Notes under the pieces: generated by a model
Seen by the model: the letters and a program-made list of their open reading frames with translations, nothing else
Told to the model about the DNA's origin: nothing
Databases searched by the model: none
Translations under genes and position numbers: made by a program
In this document: positions 48,128 through 56,830 of the stretch, one piece after another
How the letters are laid out: each line of letters opens with the position of its first letter
How positions within the stretch are numbered: the first letter of the stretch is position 1
Origin: an uncultured Rhodoblastus sp.
GTDB taxonomy: Bacteria; Pseudomonadota; Alphaproteobacteria; Rhizobiales; Beijerinckiaceae
Length of the DNA stretch: 64,000 bases
Direction of reading: 5' to 3'
NCBI RefSeq assembly: GCF_903903185.1
Contig: NZ_CAIUXT010000110.1
Location: 1 to 64,000 of the forward strand

Positions 48128-48454
48128 ATGCGCTCTGTTTTGGTTGTCCCTGTTCTGGCTCTCGCGCTGGCGGCTCTGGCGCCGTCGGCGGCTTTCGCTT
48201 ACGTCGACGCCGGGCGGGGCGAAAACATCGCCAGGCGCTGGTGCGCGCCCTGCCACGTCGCCGCGCCGGACCAGAAGAGCGCCAGCGCCGACGTACCGCC
48301 CTTCCTCAGCCTCGCGCGCAGCAAGACCGACCAGGAATTGGCGGCCTTTCTGACCGACCCGCATCCGAAAATGCCGAACCTGCATCTTTCGCGCGAAGAA
48401 ATCGCCGATCTCGTCGCCTATATCCGCAGCCTCGATTCCGCGAAGGCGAAATAA
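48128..48454 (+). CDS. Small c-type cytochrome
   Basis: The 108-residue product has a signal peptide (1-24) and a single haem-binding motif CAPCH (39-43), with the distal Met region in PHPKMPNLHLS. It is a soluble periplasmic class I cytochrome c. The ATG at 48128 follows AAGGAGG. It could accept electrons from a periplasmic enzyme, but no partner is adjacent. It lies 64 bases after the exported hypothetical gene in the same direction. Confidence 0.9.
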   Translation: MRSVLVVPVLALALAALAPSAAFAYVDAGRGENIARRWCAPCHVAAPDQKSASADVPPFLSLARSKTDQELAAFLTDPHPKMPNLHLSREEIADLVAYIRSLDSAKAK

Positions 48455-48506
48455 AGCCCATTCCGGAAAATGGCTTGGGGCGAAGCCGAACGCGGACGGC
48501 GACGCT

Positions 48507-49553
48507 TCAAGGGGCCGGATTGCCGCGAAGCTGATGGATGGCGTCGATGCGCGTCGCCAGTTCGGGCGAGAGTGTCGTCGGCGCGGACATGATGATCTTG
48601 AGCTGTTCGAGCGTCGTCGCGCCGATGATGTTGGAGGTGACGAAAGGCCGCGAGGTGACGAAAGCCAGCGCAAGATGCACCGGATGCATCTCGAATTCCT
48701 GCGCGAGGTTCACATACTCCTCGATGGCCTCATCGACGCCGGGCTTCTCATAGCGCTGGCCGCGCGGGAACAGCGTGCTGCGGGCGCCGGGCGGGCGGGC
48801 GCCGCGCAGATATTTCCCGGTCAGATAGCCCTGCCCGAGCGGCGAATAGGCCAATAGCCCGACCTGCTCGCGCAGCGCGAATTCGGCGAGGCCGATTTCG
48901 AACTGGCGATTGACCAGATTATAGGCGTTCTGGATCGAGACCGGGCGCGGCCCCGCTCCCGCGTCAACCGCGCGCAAGAACTGCGCGACGCCCCAGGCGG
49001 TTTCGTTGGACAGGCCATAATGGCGGATCTTGCCCTGACGCACGAGTTCGTCGAGCGCGCCGAGCGTTTCCTCGAAGGTCGGGCCGTCGGGGCCGCCGAG
49101 GTCGCGATAAGTATTGGTGAGGCCATCGAACAGGTCCATCGGCCGGTCCGGCCAGTGCAATTGATAAAGGTCGATGCAATCGATCCCGAGCCTTCTAAGC
49201 GAGCCTTCGACGGCGTAAAAAATATTTTTTCGGTCGAGCCTCGCCGTCGCTCCGCCCTCGCGCAGCCAGTTCATCGTGCTGCGCCCGGCTACCTTGCTGG
49301 CGACGACCAGGCCGTCGCGCCCTCCCCGGCTCTTGAGCCAGGCGCCAATGATTTTCTCGGTCGCGCCATAGGTTTCGGAGCGTGGGGGAATGGAATAGAG
49401 CTCCGCGGTGTCGAAAAAATTGATCCCTTGCGCGACGGCGTAATCCATCTGCGCAAAGGCTTCGGCCTCGCTGGTCTGCTGGCCGAAGGTCATGGTGCCG
49501 AGGCAGATTTCCGAAACGGAGAGATCGGTGCGGCCGAGTTTACGAAATTCCAC
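48507..49553 (-). CDS. Aldo/keto reductase (Tas-like)
   Basis: The 348-residue product is a full aldo/keto reductase: MEFRKLGRTDLSVSEICLGT, NFFDTAELY (Asp/Tyr), GLVVASKVAG (Lys) and DCIDLYQLHWPDRP (His), followed by YGLSNETAWGV. It reduces aldehydes or ketones with NADPH; the Tas group has no established physiological substrate. No overlapping gene exists, and the upstream region carries a dispersed repeat. Confidence 0.93.
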   Translation of the reverse strand: MEFRKLGRTDLSVSEICLGTMTFGQQTSEAEAFAQMDYAVAQGINFFDTAELYSIPPRSETYGATEKIIGAWLKSRGGRDGLVVASKVAGRSTMNWLREGGATARLDRKNIFYAVEGSLRRLGIDCIDLYQLHWPDRPMDLFDGLTNTYRDLGGPDGPTFEETLGALDELVRQGKIRHYGLSNETAWGVAQFLRAVDAGAGPRPVSIQNAYNLVNRQFEIGLAEFALREQVGLLAYSPLGQGYLTGKYLRGARPPGARSTLFPRGQRYEKPGVDEAIEEYVNLAQEFEMHPVHLALAFVTSRPFVTSNIIGATTLEQLKIIMSAPTTLSPELATRIDAIHQLRGNPAP

Positions 49554-49572
49554 TTAAATTCCTTTGCGAGGG

Positions 49573-49613
49573 CTGGAGCCTTTTCCGATCCGATGGAACG
49601 GAAAAGGCTCCAG
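49573..49613. repeat. Dispersed inverted repeat, perfect 15-bp arms
   Basis: CTGGAGCCTTTTCCG (49573-49587) and its exact complement (49599-49613) flank an 11-base loop. A degenerate copy is at 32298-32339. Confidence 0.8.
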
Positions 49614-49627
49614 TTTCTTGTTTTTAT

Positions 49628-49670
49628 GCGTTTTCTTCACGCGAACCGGGGCCACTTCGCTTGAAAACGC
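49628..49670. repeat. Dispersed repeat copy (TTTTCTTCACGCGAACC type)
   Basis: GCGTTTTCTTCACGCGAACC followed by CACTTCGCTTGAAAACGC. The first half matches 40459-40478 and the second half matches 46475-46491. Confidence 0.7.
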
Positions 49671-49671
49671 T

Positions 49672-50232
49672 TTAGAAGCCGAAATGTTGACGCGCCTGCC
49701 GCAGACAGACGGTGAATCCGGCCAGATCGTCAAGGCTTTGTTGCGAGGCGGCGGGCCGGACGATCTCGCGGCCCTGACTCTTTAACGCCACGTCGAGCAT
49801 CAGGTTGTCGGCATTGCCGAAGTTTTCGACCATCAGTCCCTCAGAGTCGCAATAATCGCCATCGGACGGGCGAAGCAAGCCGAATTTTTCCGCGACGCGG
49901 TCGAAATAATGTTCAGGACTGTTGGTATAGGCGAATAACGGCTTGTTTTGGGCTTTGAAAAAGCCGAGTTCGAAAACCGTGCCTGGATCGGCATGGACGC
50001 CGCGAAACGGCGTCAGGTTGAAAATCCCGGCCTCGGCCTCGCGCATCAAAGCGAGATTGGCCGCAAAGATTTTCTCGTCGATGTTTTCGGTCTCCGCAGC
50101 GAAATCATTGTCGAGCGGAAACAGCCCGACAAAGCCGAAATTTTCGCACAGGGTTTTCTTGCGAAGGCCGATGGCGGCGGCGTCGGGCAGAAAGACTTCC
50201 GGGCCGGCGAGATAGAGGCGGGGCTTGGGCAT
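49672..50232 (-). CDS. Nucleoside 2-deoxyribosyltransferase-like protein
   Basis: The 186-residue product starts MPKPRLYLAGPEVFLPDAAA and carries ANLALMREAEAGIFNLTPFR and DPGTVFELGFFKAQNKPLFA, the pattern of the family, whose catalytic Glu lies in a GT(A/V)xE motif (GTVFELGF). Enzymes of this group transfer deoxyribose between bases or hydrolyse nucleotides. The ATG 50232 has GGAAGCG upstream; longer frames upstream overlap the parDE operon on the other strand and lack conservation. Role in purine or salvage pathways is not defined. Confidence 0.88.
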   Translation of the reverse strand: MPKPRLYLAGPEVFLPDAAAIGLRKKTLCENFGFVGLFPLDNDFAAETENIDEKIFAANLALMREAEAGIFNLTPFRGVHADPGTVFELGFFKAQNKPLFAYTNSPEHYFDRVAEKFGLLRPSDGDYCDSEGLMVENFGNADNLMLDVALKSQGREIVRPAASQQSLDDLAGFTVCLRQARQHFGF

Positions 50233-50276
50233 GGGCGTTGCGCTTCCGGCCGACAGGCGATTTTTCTCCCAATTTT

Positions 50277-50290
50277 TAGCAATCTTGCTA
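50277..50290. promoter_or_regulatory. Palindrome, candidate operator of the parDE operon
   Basis: TAGCAATCTTGCTA is a perfect inverted repeat (TAGCAA-TC-TTGCTA) ending 24 bases before the parD start, where ribbon-helix-helix antitoxins usually bind for autorepression. Confidence 0.5.
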
Positions 50291-50313
50291 CCATGGGGGC
50301 AAGGAGAGAAAGA

Positions 50314-50580
50314 ATGTCCAATGTGCAAAAGCTCAGCATTGCGCTGACGCCGGAAATGATCGGCATGATCAAGGAGGCGGTGGGCGCCGGCGATTATACT
50401 TCGACCAGCGAAGTGGTGCGCGACGCCTTGCGCCTCTGGAAAACGCAGCGCGCCGGCCGGGAGTCGGAGATCGAGGAATTGCGAAAGCTCTGGCAGGAGG
50501 GTCTGTCGAGCGGCGCGCCGATTGCGGGCGAGGCGTTCTTCGAGGGGTTGCGCGGGAAATTGCAGCGGCAGGCGCGATAA
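50314..50580 (+). CDS. ParD/CopG-type ribbon-helix-helix antitoxin
   Basis: The 88-residue product starts with the ribbon-helix-helix motif KLSIALTPEMIGMIKEAVGA and TSTSEVVRDALRLWKTQ, characteristic of ParD-type antitoxins, followed by an acidic/helical tail for toxin binding. ATG 50314 follows AAGGAGAGAAAG. It is the first gene of a two-gene operon with ParE; the stop and next start are directly adjacent (TAA then ATG). Confidence 0.9.
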   Translation: MSNVQKLSIALTPEMIGMIKEAVGAGDYTSTSEVVRDALRLWKTQRAGRESEIEELRKLWQEGLSSGAPIAGEAFFEGLRGKLQRQAR

Positions 50581-50868
50581 ATGAACCGTCTTGTGATTAC
50601 GCCGCGCGCGGCGGCGGACATCGAAGACATCGCCGACCTGATCGCGCTGGACAATTTGCGCGCGGCTTTGCGGCTGGTCGAACGTTTCGAGGAAGTCGCC
50701 CGTCTGTTGCGCGACAATCCGCAAATTGGCGTCGCGCATGACGAGATCGCGGCAGGCGTGCGCATTTTTCCGATTGGCAATTATCTCATGCTGTTTCGCG
50801 CCCTCGAAGACGGCGCGGAAATCGTCCGCGTGATTCATGGCGCGCGAAGGCTGGAAGGGCTGGTTTGA
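50581..50868 (+). CDS. ParE/RelE-superfamily toxin
   Basis: The 95-residue product has the ParE pattern: LVITPRAAADIEDIADLIAL, ERFEEVARLLRDNPQIGV and GVRIFPIGNYLMLFRALEDG, ending IVRVIHGARR. ParE toxins inhibit gyrase; relatives of RelE cleave mRNA, so the target is not fixed by sequence. The start abuts the antitoxin stop. A decayed MqsA-type antitoxin gene lies convergent 2 bases after it. Confidence 0.9.
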   Translation: MNRLVITPRAAADIEDIADLIALDNLRAALRLVERFEEVARLLRDNPQIGVAHDEIAAGVRIFPIGNYLMLFRALEDGAEIVRVIHGARRLEGLV

Positions 50869-50870
50869 TT

Positions 50871-51061
50871 TCAGGCGCGGGACCGACGCTTGAGTTCGTT
50901 CAAGGCGCGGTCGGAAATTCTCATGTCCTCGCCATTTTGGATGCTTTCATCCGATTGGTCGCCATACCATCCCGGCATGTCGAAAGTCAGTTCGACGCCC
51001 TTATAGACAAGCGTCATCGGACGCAGGCCCCAGCACTACATCGCTTCCACCCGACATTCAT
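50871..51061 (-). pseudogene. Decayed MqsA-family antitoxin remnant
   Basis: On the minus strand the segment 51017-50871 reads MTLVYKGVELTFDMPGWYGD followed by QSDESIQNGEDMRISDRALN, which resembles the N-terminal part of MqsA-type antitoxins. A short upstream frame (51061-51014) gives MNVGWKRCSAGACVR with two cysteines, so a frameshift separates the parts. The HTH part is missing after residue 48. It is a broken gene, not an active antitoxin. Confidence 0.6.
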
Positions 51062-51207
51062 GCGATTGTCTAGATACAAGGGGCGGGGGTGCATTGTCTG
51101 CAATGTCGTCAGTAAGCGCGGCGAAGCCATGCGGTCAAAATCGCGGCCAGTCGCCCGGCCCGTCACCCTGACCCCCTCCCGCGCGCGGGGAGAGGGGACA
51201 GACGTCC

Positions 51208-53142
51208 TCACCCTTCCCGCAAATCCGGCGGCGCCGCCTCCTGCGCCAGACTTGCCAGCGCTTCGTCCAGCGTCGCAAAGGTCTGCGCCTGCGAGCCGAG
51301 CCGCCGGATCGACACCGTGCGCTCCGCCGCTTCTTTGCGTCCGACCACGATCAGCACCGGAATTTTCGACAGCGATAATTCGCGCACTTTCAGATTGATC
51401 TTCTCGTTGCGCAGGTCGGCTTCCACGCGCAGGCCCTTTTTCTTCGCCAGCGCCAGAATCTCCAAAGCGTAATCGTCGGCGTCGGAGGTGATGGTGCAGA
51501 TGGTCGCCTGCACCGGCGACAGCCACAAGGGCAGATGACCGGCGAAATGTTCGATCAATATGCCGGTAAAGCGCTCCAGCGAGCCGAAAATGGCGCGGTG
51601 GATCATCACCGGCGTCTGCTTTTCCGAATTATTGTCGATGTAGAAGGCGCCGAAACGGCCCGGCAGGTTGAAATCGACCTGCGTGGTGCCGCATTGCCAT
51701 TCGCGGCCGATGGCGTCCCGAAGGGTATATTCGAGTTTCGGGCCGTAAAACGCGCCCTCGCCCGGATTGATGCCGGTTTTGATGCCCTGCCCCGCCACGA
51801 CATCGAGCACTTTTTGCAGGGCGGCTTCGGCCTTGTCCCAGCCCTCGTCGCCGCCGACCCGCTTTTCGGGACGGGTAGAGAGTTTCACCACAATGTCGTG
51901 GAAACCGAAGTCCTTGTAGATCGACATCACCATGTCGTTGATCTTCAACGCCTCGTCCATGATCTGGTCTTCGGTGCAGAAGATGTGCGCGTCGTCCTGG
52001 GTGAAGGCGCGCACCCGCATCATGCCGTGAATGGCGCCCGAGGGCTCATAGCGGTGGACGATGCCGAATTCGGCGATTTTGAGCGGCAGGTCGCGATAGC
52101 TTTTCAGGCCGTTCTTGAAAATCTGGACATGGCCCGGACAGTTCATCGGCTTCAACGCGAAGACGCGGTCGTCCTCGGTCTTGGTGATGAACATGTTCTC
52201 GCGATAGGTCTGCCAATGGCCCGACGTCTCCCAAAGGGCGCGGTCGAGCACCTGCGGCGTATTGACCTCGATATAGCCGGCGTCCTGCTGGCGGCGGCGC
52301 ATGAAGGAAATCAGCGCCTGGAACAGGGTCCAGCCTTTCGGATGCCAGAAGATCGTGCCCGGCCCCTCCTCCTGAAAATGGAACAGGTCCATTTCGCGCC
52401 CGAGCCGGCGATGGTCGCGGCGCTCCGCCTCCTCGATCTGCTTGAGATAAGCGTCGAGGTCTTCCTGTTTGGCGAAGGCGGTGGCGTAGATGCGCTGGAG
52501 CATGGGTTTGCTGGAATCGCCGCGCCAATAGGCGCCCGCGACCTTCATCAGCTTGAAGGCGGTTCCGATCTTGCCCGTCGAGGGCATGTGCGGACCGCGG
52601 CACAGATCGAGCCAGTCGCCCTGCCTGTAGACCGAAAGCGCCTGATCGGCGGCGATGCCGTCCACCAGTTCGACCTTGAAGGCTTCGCCATGGGTCTCGA
52701 ACCAGGACCGGGCCCGATCGCGGGTCCATTCCTCGCGGACGATCGGCTTGTCGGCGGCGACGATCTCGCGCATCTTTTTTTCGATCGCCGCGAAATCTTC
52801 CGGCGTGAACGGCTCGGAGCGGAAAAAATCGTAGTAAAAGCCGTTGTCGATCACCGGGCCGATGGTGACCTGCGTTCCGGGAAACAGTTCCTGCACGGCT
52901 TCGGCCAGCACATGGGCGGCGTCATGGCGGATCAATTCCAGCGCGCGCGGGTCGTCGCGCTGGACGAATTCGAGCCTCGCGTCGGCATGGATCGGGGCGA
53001 CGATGTCGGTGAGCTGGCCGTCGAGCGCCATCGCCACGGCGCGTTTGGCGAGCGAGGGCGAAATGCCCCGGGCGATGTCGAGGCCGGTGGTCCCGGCTAA
53101 AAATTCGCGCTGCGCGCCATCGGGGAAAGTGATCGCAACCAT
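51208..53142 (-). CDS. thrS: Threonine--tRNA ligase
   Basis: The 644-residue product has an N-terminal TGS domain ([20 protein letters not shown]), the editing domain with [20 protein letters not shown], class II motifs ([32 protein letters not shown]) and a C-terminal anticodon-binding domain ([20 protein letters not shown]). It charges tRNA-Thr. The ATG at 53142 follows AAAAGGAG with good spacing; the longer upstream frame has no conserved content. It stands alone; a GC-rich inverted repeat lies downstream at about 51170-51199. Confidence 0.97.
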   Translation of the reverse strand: MVAITFPDGAQREFLAGTTGLDIARGISPSLAKRAVAMALDGQLTDIVAPIHADARLEFVQRDDPRALELIRHDAAHVLAEAVQELFPGTQVTIGPVIDNGFYYDFFRSEPFTPEDFAAIEKKMREIVAADKPIVREEWTRDRARSWFETHGEAFKVELVDGIAADQALSVYRQGDWLDLCRGPHMPSTGKIGTAFKLMKVAGAYWRGDSSKPMLQRIYATAFAKQEDLDAYLKQIEEAERRDHRRLGREMDLFHFQEEGPGTIFWHPKGWTLFQALISFMRRRQQDAGYIEVNTPQVLDRALWETSGHWQTYRENMFITKTEDDRVFALKPMNCPGHVQIFKNGLKSYRDLPLKIAEFGIVHRYEPSGAIHGMMRVRAFTQDDAHIFCTEDQIMDEALKINDMVMSIYKDFGFHDIVVKLSTRPEKRVGGDEGWDKAEAALQKVLDVVAGQGIKTGINPGEGAFYGPKLEYTLRDAIGREWQCGTTQVDFNLPGRFGAFYIDNNSEKQTPVMIHRAIFGSLERFTGILIEHFAGHLPLWLSPVQATICTITSDADDYALEILALAKKKGLRVEADLRNEKINLKVRELSLSKIPVLIVVGRKEAAERTVSIRRLGSQAQTFATLDEALASLAQEAAPPDLREG

Positions 53143-53342
53143 TTTATCGCTCCTTTTGCTCACTCGCCGAGACGGGCCGGCGTAAGCTTTTTTTGCGAAG
53201 CGATTCCTATTACGATTTGCCCGCGCCGCGCAATGAATTTGGCGCTCAAAGCCGCAATGCAGGCTCGGGACAATTGACGCATGGCGGGCCACAGAGCAAA
53301 ACTGCGCCGCTCTCGATTTCTCGTCGGTGAAAAGCAGGCGTT

Positions 53343-54203
53343 TTGAAAAAGCAGCTTCGCATTGCCTTCCTGGCCCTGTCCGCCACCGCCGCCGCCGCCT
53401 TCGGCAGCTGGTTCCTCGCGACGGGCGGGCGGACGCCCGACGCCGCGGAGCCGCCGCTGCCGGTCAAGCAGGTGACGACCCAGCCGGTCGCGCCGGCCCC
53501 CGACAATGAGCCGCAGCCCATTGATTCCACACCGGTCGACCCGCAGGCGAAAGACGCGCAGGAGCAAAGACTGGCGCAGGCGGGCGAACATCAGGCTTTT
53601 TTCAACCGTCTGCGCGCGCTGTACCCCAGCGATTACAATGCCGCGATCCGCGCCGTGCTGGCCGGCGGCGGTCAGGCGCAGGACAACGCCGCCGACCTTT
53701 TCCTGAGCGAGGCGATGCGGCAATTGCGGCAGACGCGCGGGTTGCTGGCCGGCAAGGCCGGCGGACAGGCGCTGGACCAGCTGTTCGACGCCAACCGCAA
53801 TGTCTTGCGCGAATTGGGGGCAAGCGACGCGGCGCTCTGCGTCGATTTTCTCAACGGCGCCCCGGCGGATCGTTTCGTCGCCTTCACCGCCGCCCATCGC
53901 GCCCTGATGGCGGCCGAGGCTTTGGCCGGCCTCGAAGCCATGGACGATGGCGCGCACAAGAAAATCGACCGCGAGGCGCCGAATTCGCAGGATTTCGACG
54001 ATCTTGAGCGGCTTTTGCTGTCGAAGGGGCTGGACAAGGCCGCCATCGACCTTCTGCTCGACGGCAAGACTCCCAACCCGCCCTTGACCGACGCGCAGGC
54101 CTGCCGCAACGGCCTCATCTATCTCGACGCGCTGCAAAGCCTGCCCGATCTGCAAAGGTTGCGGCTCTATGCGCTGGCGGTGGAAGTCATGGCTCATGAG
54201 TGA
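53343..54203 (+). CDS. Membrane-anchored hypothetical protein
   Basis: The 286-residue product has an N-terminal hydrophobic segment (5-24, [20 protein letters not shown]) that may be a signal anchor, a Pro-rich linker (32-65) and an all-helical body with [40 protein letters not shown] and [20 protein letters not shown]. No family is recognised. TTG 53343 is the proposed start; a ribosome-binding site is weak, and no ATG occurs near. It is probably a periplasmic or membrane-associated helper protein. Confidence 0.6.
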   Translation: MKKQLRIAFLALSATAAAAFGSWFLATGGRTPDAAEPPLPVKQVTTQPVAPAPDNEPQPIDSTPVDPQAKDAQEQRLAQAGEHQAFFNRLRALYPSDYNAAIRAVLAGGGQAQDNAADLFLSEAMRQLRQTRGLLAGKAGGQALDQLFDANRNVLRELGASDAALCVDFLNGAPADRFVAFTAAHRALMAAEALAGLEAMDDGAHKKIDREAPNSQDFDDLERLLLSKGLDKAAIDLLLDGKTPNPPLTDAQACRNGLIYLDALQSLPDLQRLRLYALAVEVMAHE

Positions 54204-54213
54204 TTCGGATGGC

Positions 54214-54510
54214 TCAGTCCTGCTGCTTGTCCACCGCCTCGCAGCGCGGCTTGCGGCGCCAATGGCCGTAGCGCCATGGATGGAGCGGGGCGCCGCCGAC
54301 GAGGACCGGCGGGACCGGATCGAAACCGTCGTCGCCTAAAGGATGGCAGCGGCACAGCCGCGACAGGCCGAGCCAGCCGCCGGCCCAAAGCCCGTGCCGC
54401 GCCATCGCCTCGTCCATATAGGCCGAGCAGGTCGGCAGATAGCGGCAATTGCGGCCGACCAGCCCGGAAAGGCTGAGCCGATAAAGCCGGATCAGGCCGC
54501 GCGCCGCCAT
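54214..54510 (-). CDS. yidD: Membrane protein insertion efficiency factor YidD
   Basis: The 98-residue product has the YidD/hemolysin-like pattern LIRLYRLSLSGLVGRNCRYL, PTCSAYMDEAMARHGLWAGG and LSRLCRCHPLGDDGFDPVP. It helps the YidC insertase place membrane proteins. ATG 54510 starts MAARGLIRLYRL; a further in-frame ATG at 54531 is possible. It is convergent with the hypothetical gene upstream, with 10 bases between stops. Confidence 0.92.
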   Translation of the reverse strand: MAARGLIRLYRLSLSGLVGRNCRYLPTCSAYMDEAMARHGLWAGGWLGLSRLCRCHPLGDDGFDPVPPVLVGGAPLHPWRYGHWRRKPRCEAVDKQQD

Positions 54511-54689
54511 GACCGGCGCTTTTGAAACCATTGAACCCGATGTTGGCAAATCGTTAATCCTGCACGCCTTCGCCGCCCGACTGTTGCAAGAAAACGACGC
54601 CTGCCGCAATCCCGCCACGAAGGCCTTTCGGCGCTGTTCGCCGCTCTTTCCTACTGCTAGAAAAGTAGAACAGATTCGAGGGTTGGATT

Positions 54690-55553
54690 TTGAAATCTTT
54701 GTCGCGCCACGTCATCCTTTCGCTCGCCACTTGCGGCGCGTTCGTCTTTGGCGGAGCAGACGCCTTGCGGGCCGCCGACCTGCCTTCGCCCGCCGCGCTG
54801 CCGCCGCTGCCGATTCCAGACTGGATCGTCACCGTGTCCGGCATGCCGGGCGTCGGCCCGCAATATCCCGGCTCCAAGTCCTATTCGGCCTATGGCTCGG
54901 GCGGCGTATCCATCCGCCGCGCCGACCAGCCGGAACGATTCGGCACCCCCGACGACGGCTTCAGCCTCACCTTCTATGAAACCGACTGGCTGCATGTCGG
55001 GCCGGTGGCGCGCTATCTCAACGACCGCCCGCTCTATCACCATCCCGAACTGACCGGCCTCCCCTATCTCGCCCCCGCCCTCGAACTCGGCGCCTTTGCC
55101 GAGGTCACGCCCTTTTCCTGGCTGCGCGGCCGCCTCGAAGTGCGGCAGGCCGTCACCGGCTATGACGGCCTGGTCGCCACCCTGAGCGCCGACGTCTGGC
55201 GGCGCTGGGGCAACGTCACCCTGTCGGTCGGCCCGCGTCTCAATTTCGGCAGCAATAATTTCGCGCGGGCCTATTTTTCGGTGACGCCGCAGCAATCGGC
55301 GGTCAACCTCGCCCATGGCGGTTCGCTGACGCCCTATAATGCGGTCGGCGGCCTGACTTCGGCGGGATTTACCGTGGCGGCGCGTTACGATTATTCGGAA
55401 AACTGGCGGGTCACCGGCTATGGCGGCTATCAGGACCTGGTCGGCAGCGTCGCCAACAGCCCGATCGTCAATCATACCGGCTCGACCAACCAGTTCACCG
55501 CCGGCCTCGAACTCGCCTATCGCTTCCGCACCGCCGGCCTGTTCAATTTCTGA
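54690..55553 (+). CDS. MipA/OmpV family outer-membrane protein
   Basis: The 287-residue product has a signal peptide (1-29, cleavage ALRAA) and a beta-barrel body: IVTVSGMPGVGPQYPGSKSY, VGPVARYLNDRPLYHHPELT and LPYLAPALELGAFAEVTPFS, then GLELAYRFRTAGLFNF at the C-terminus ending in Phe, the barrel sorting signal. MipA interacts with murein hydrolases in enteric bacteria, OmpV is an immunogenic porin-like protein; role here unknown. TTG 54690 has GAGGG at good spacing, so it is preferred over later ATGs. Confidence 0.88.
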   Translation: MKSLSRHVILSLATCGAFVFGGADALRAADLPSPAALPPLPIPDWIVTVSGMPGVGPQYPGSKSYSAYGSGGVSIRRADQPERFGTPDDGFSLTFYETDWLHVGPVARYLNDRPLYHHPELTGLPYLAPALELGAFAEVTPFSWLRGRLEVRQAVTGYDGLVATLSADVWRRWGNVTLSVGPRLNFGSNNFARAYFSVTPQQSAVNLAHGGSLTPYNAVGGLTSAGFTVAARYDYSENWRVTGYGGYQDLVGSVANSPIVNHTGSTNQFTAGLELAYRFRTAGLFNF

Positions 55554-55656
55554 ACCGAGGCGCCGGCGGCTTTTGCGATCCGCTGAAAGTCGGATCGTAG
55601 AAGGCAATGCCCGGATCGTTCGCCGGTTTGACAGATTTCCCGCGCCGGCTCGAAGT

Positions 55657-56508
55657 TCAGTTGCGCTTCTTCATATGCTCTTCGAGATAGACCAGCGCCG
55701 CCTGCCGATCATTGTCGTCGGCGGCTTTCAGGTCCTGCTGATAGAGCGCATCCACCCATTGCTGCCCCTTGCCGGTCGCGCCCTCGCGCGCCAGCGTCAG
55801 CCACATCAGGCCGCGCGCGCGGCGCGGCTGCATGCCTTCGCCGACGAACAGCAGGTGGCCGAGCAGGGCCTGGGATTCGACATGGCCCTTTTCGGCGGCC
55901 AGATTGAGCCAGCGCGCCGCCTGCCGGTTGTCCTTGGCGAGGCCGGCCGCGCCGTCCATATAGAGCCGCGCCAGATTATACTGGGCGTTGGAATCGGAAA
56001 AATTGGTCGCGGCGTAGAGGAACATCCGCAACGCGGCTTCGGGATCGGGGCGCAGGCGCGAACCAGGAATGCCGTTGAGTTCGAACACGCCGACCGCGAC
56101 ATAGGCGCTGGCCACCACCGACTTCTCGCGCCAGTTGGCGTTGTCCTCGTCGTAGCTGTCGACGATCGCCTGGAAATATTGATAGGCCTTGAAGTCGTCG
56201 TGCGGCACGCCGTCGCCGTCGGCGTACATTTTGCCGAGCTTCCATTGCGCCAGCGATTCCCCGCCGGCCGCGGCATATTTGAGCGCTTCGACGGAAGAGA
56301 CCGAATTGCCGGTATTGATGCCTTCCAGCGCCGCCTGCAATGCCTGACGCGGGTCCTTGAACATGTCGAGGGCCCGGCCCTCCGGCAACGACTTGTCCGA
56401 ACCGTCGAAGGCGAAAGCCGGCGCCGAGGCGGTCAAGCCGACGAGACCCGCGCCGACAATCCCGGCGCCCACATACAAGCCCAGAAAGATACGCCGCCAC
56501 ACGGCCAT
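55657..56508 (-). CDS. Sel1-repeat periplasmic protein, ExoR-like
   Basis: The 283-residue protein has a signal peptide (about 1-33) and Sel1-like repeats (80-230): LAQWKLGKMYADGDGVPHDD, NAQYNLARLYMDGAAGLAKD and ESQALLGHLLFVGEGMQPRR. The layout (single signal, central Sel1 repeats, short C-terminal helix with DDNDRQAALVYLEEHM) matches ExoR, the periplasmic repressor of the ChvG/ChvI (ExoS) two-component system controlling exopolysaccharide and motility in rhizobia. ExoR identity is inferred by layout and repeat similarity. ATG 56508 follows AAAAGGG. Confidence 0.75.
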   Translation of the reverse strand: MAVWRRIFLGLYVGAGIVGAGLVGLTASAPAFAFDGSDKSLPEGRALDMFKDPRQALQAALEGINTGNSVSSVEALKYAAAGGESLAQWKLGKMYADGDGVPHDDFKAYQYFQAIVDSYDEDNANWREKSVVASAYVAVGVFELNGIPGSRLRPDPEAALRMFLYAATNFSDSNAQYNLARLYMDGAAGLAKDNRQAARWLNLAAEKGHVESQALLGHLLFVGEGMQPRRARGLMWLTLAREGATGKGQQWVDALYQQDLKAADDNDRQAALVYLEEHMKKRN

Positions 56509-56830
56509 GCCAAACCCTTTTCCGCGCTGGCGCCGCCAGACTTTTCACACCCGCCGACGAGGCTCCCGACCGCGTCTTTGCACACCGGATGAAGCGTCCG
56601 GTTTATGGCTGAAAAGCGGCGCCGTCTTTTCAAACTTCAGGCATTGTGAAGTTGATTTGCGGATGTGGCGCCCATGCCACAAATGCGCCGCACGCCGGCC
56701 ACGCAGCGGCGAAGTTCTGGGCAAAAAAGGCTGAGAAACTTCCGATTGGAGAAGTTTTTTCCAACAGGCGGCTTTTCTTCGGCGCCGCGGCGGCGACGCG
56801 GGTTTCCCGCCGGCGGAACCGGGAGTAGTC
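56509..56830. other. Divergent intergenic region with hairpin before mntH
   Basis: No gene is supported. It holds a 7-bp inverted repeat (56633-56639 with 56647-56653) and a second hairpin (56736-56742 with 56751-56757) followed by T residues. Either may be involved in control of mntH. Confidence 0.45.
56736..56760 (+). terminator. Hairpin with T-run in the mntH leader
   Basis: AAACTTC and GAAGTTT flank CGATTGGA and run into six Ts, ending 71 bases before the mntH start. The 7-bp stem is weak, so it could be an attenuator or chance. Confidence 0.35.
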
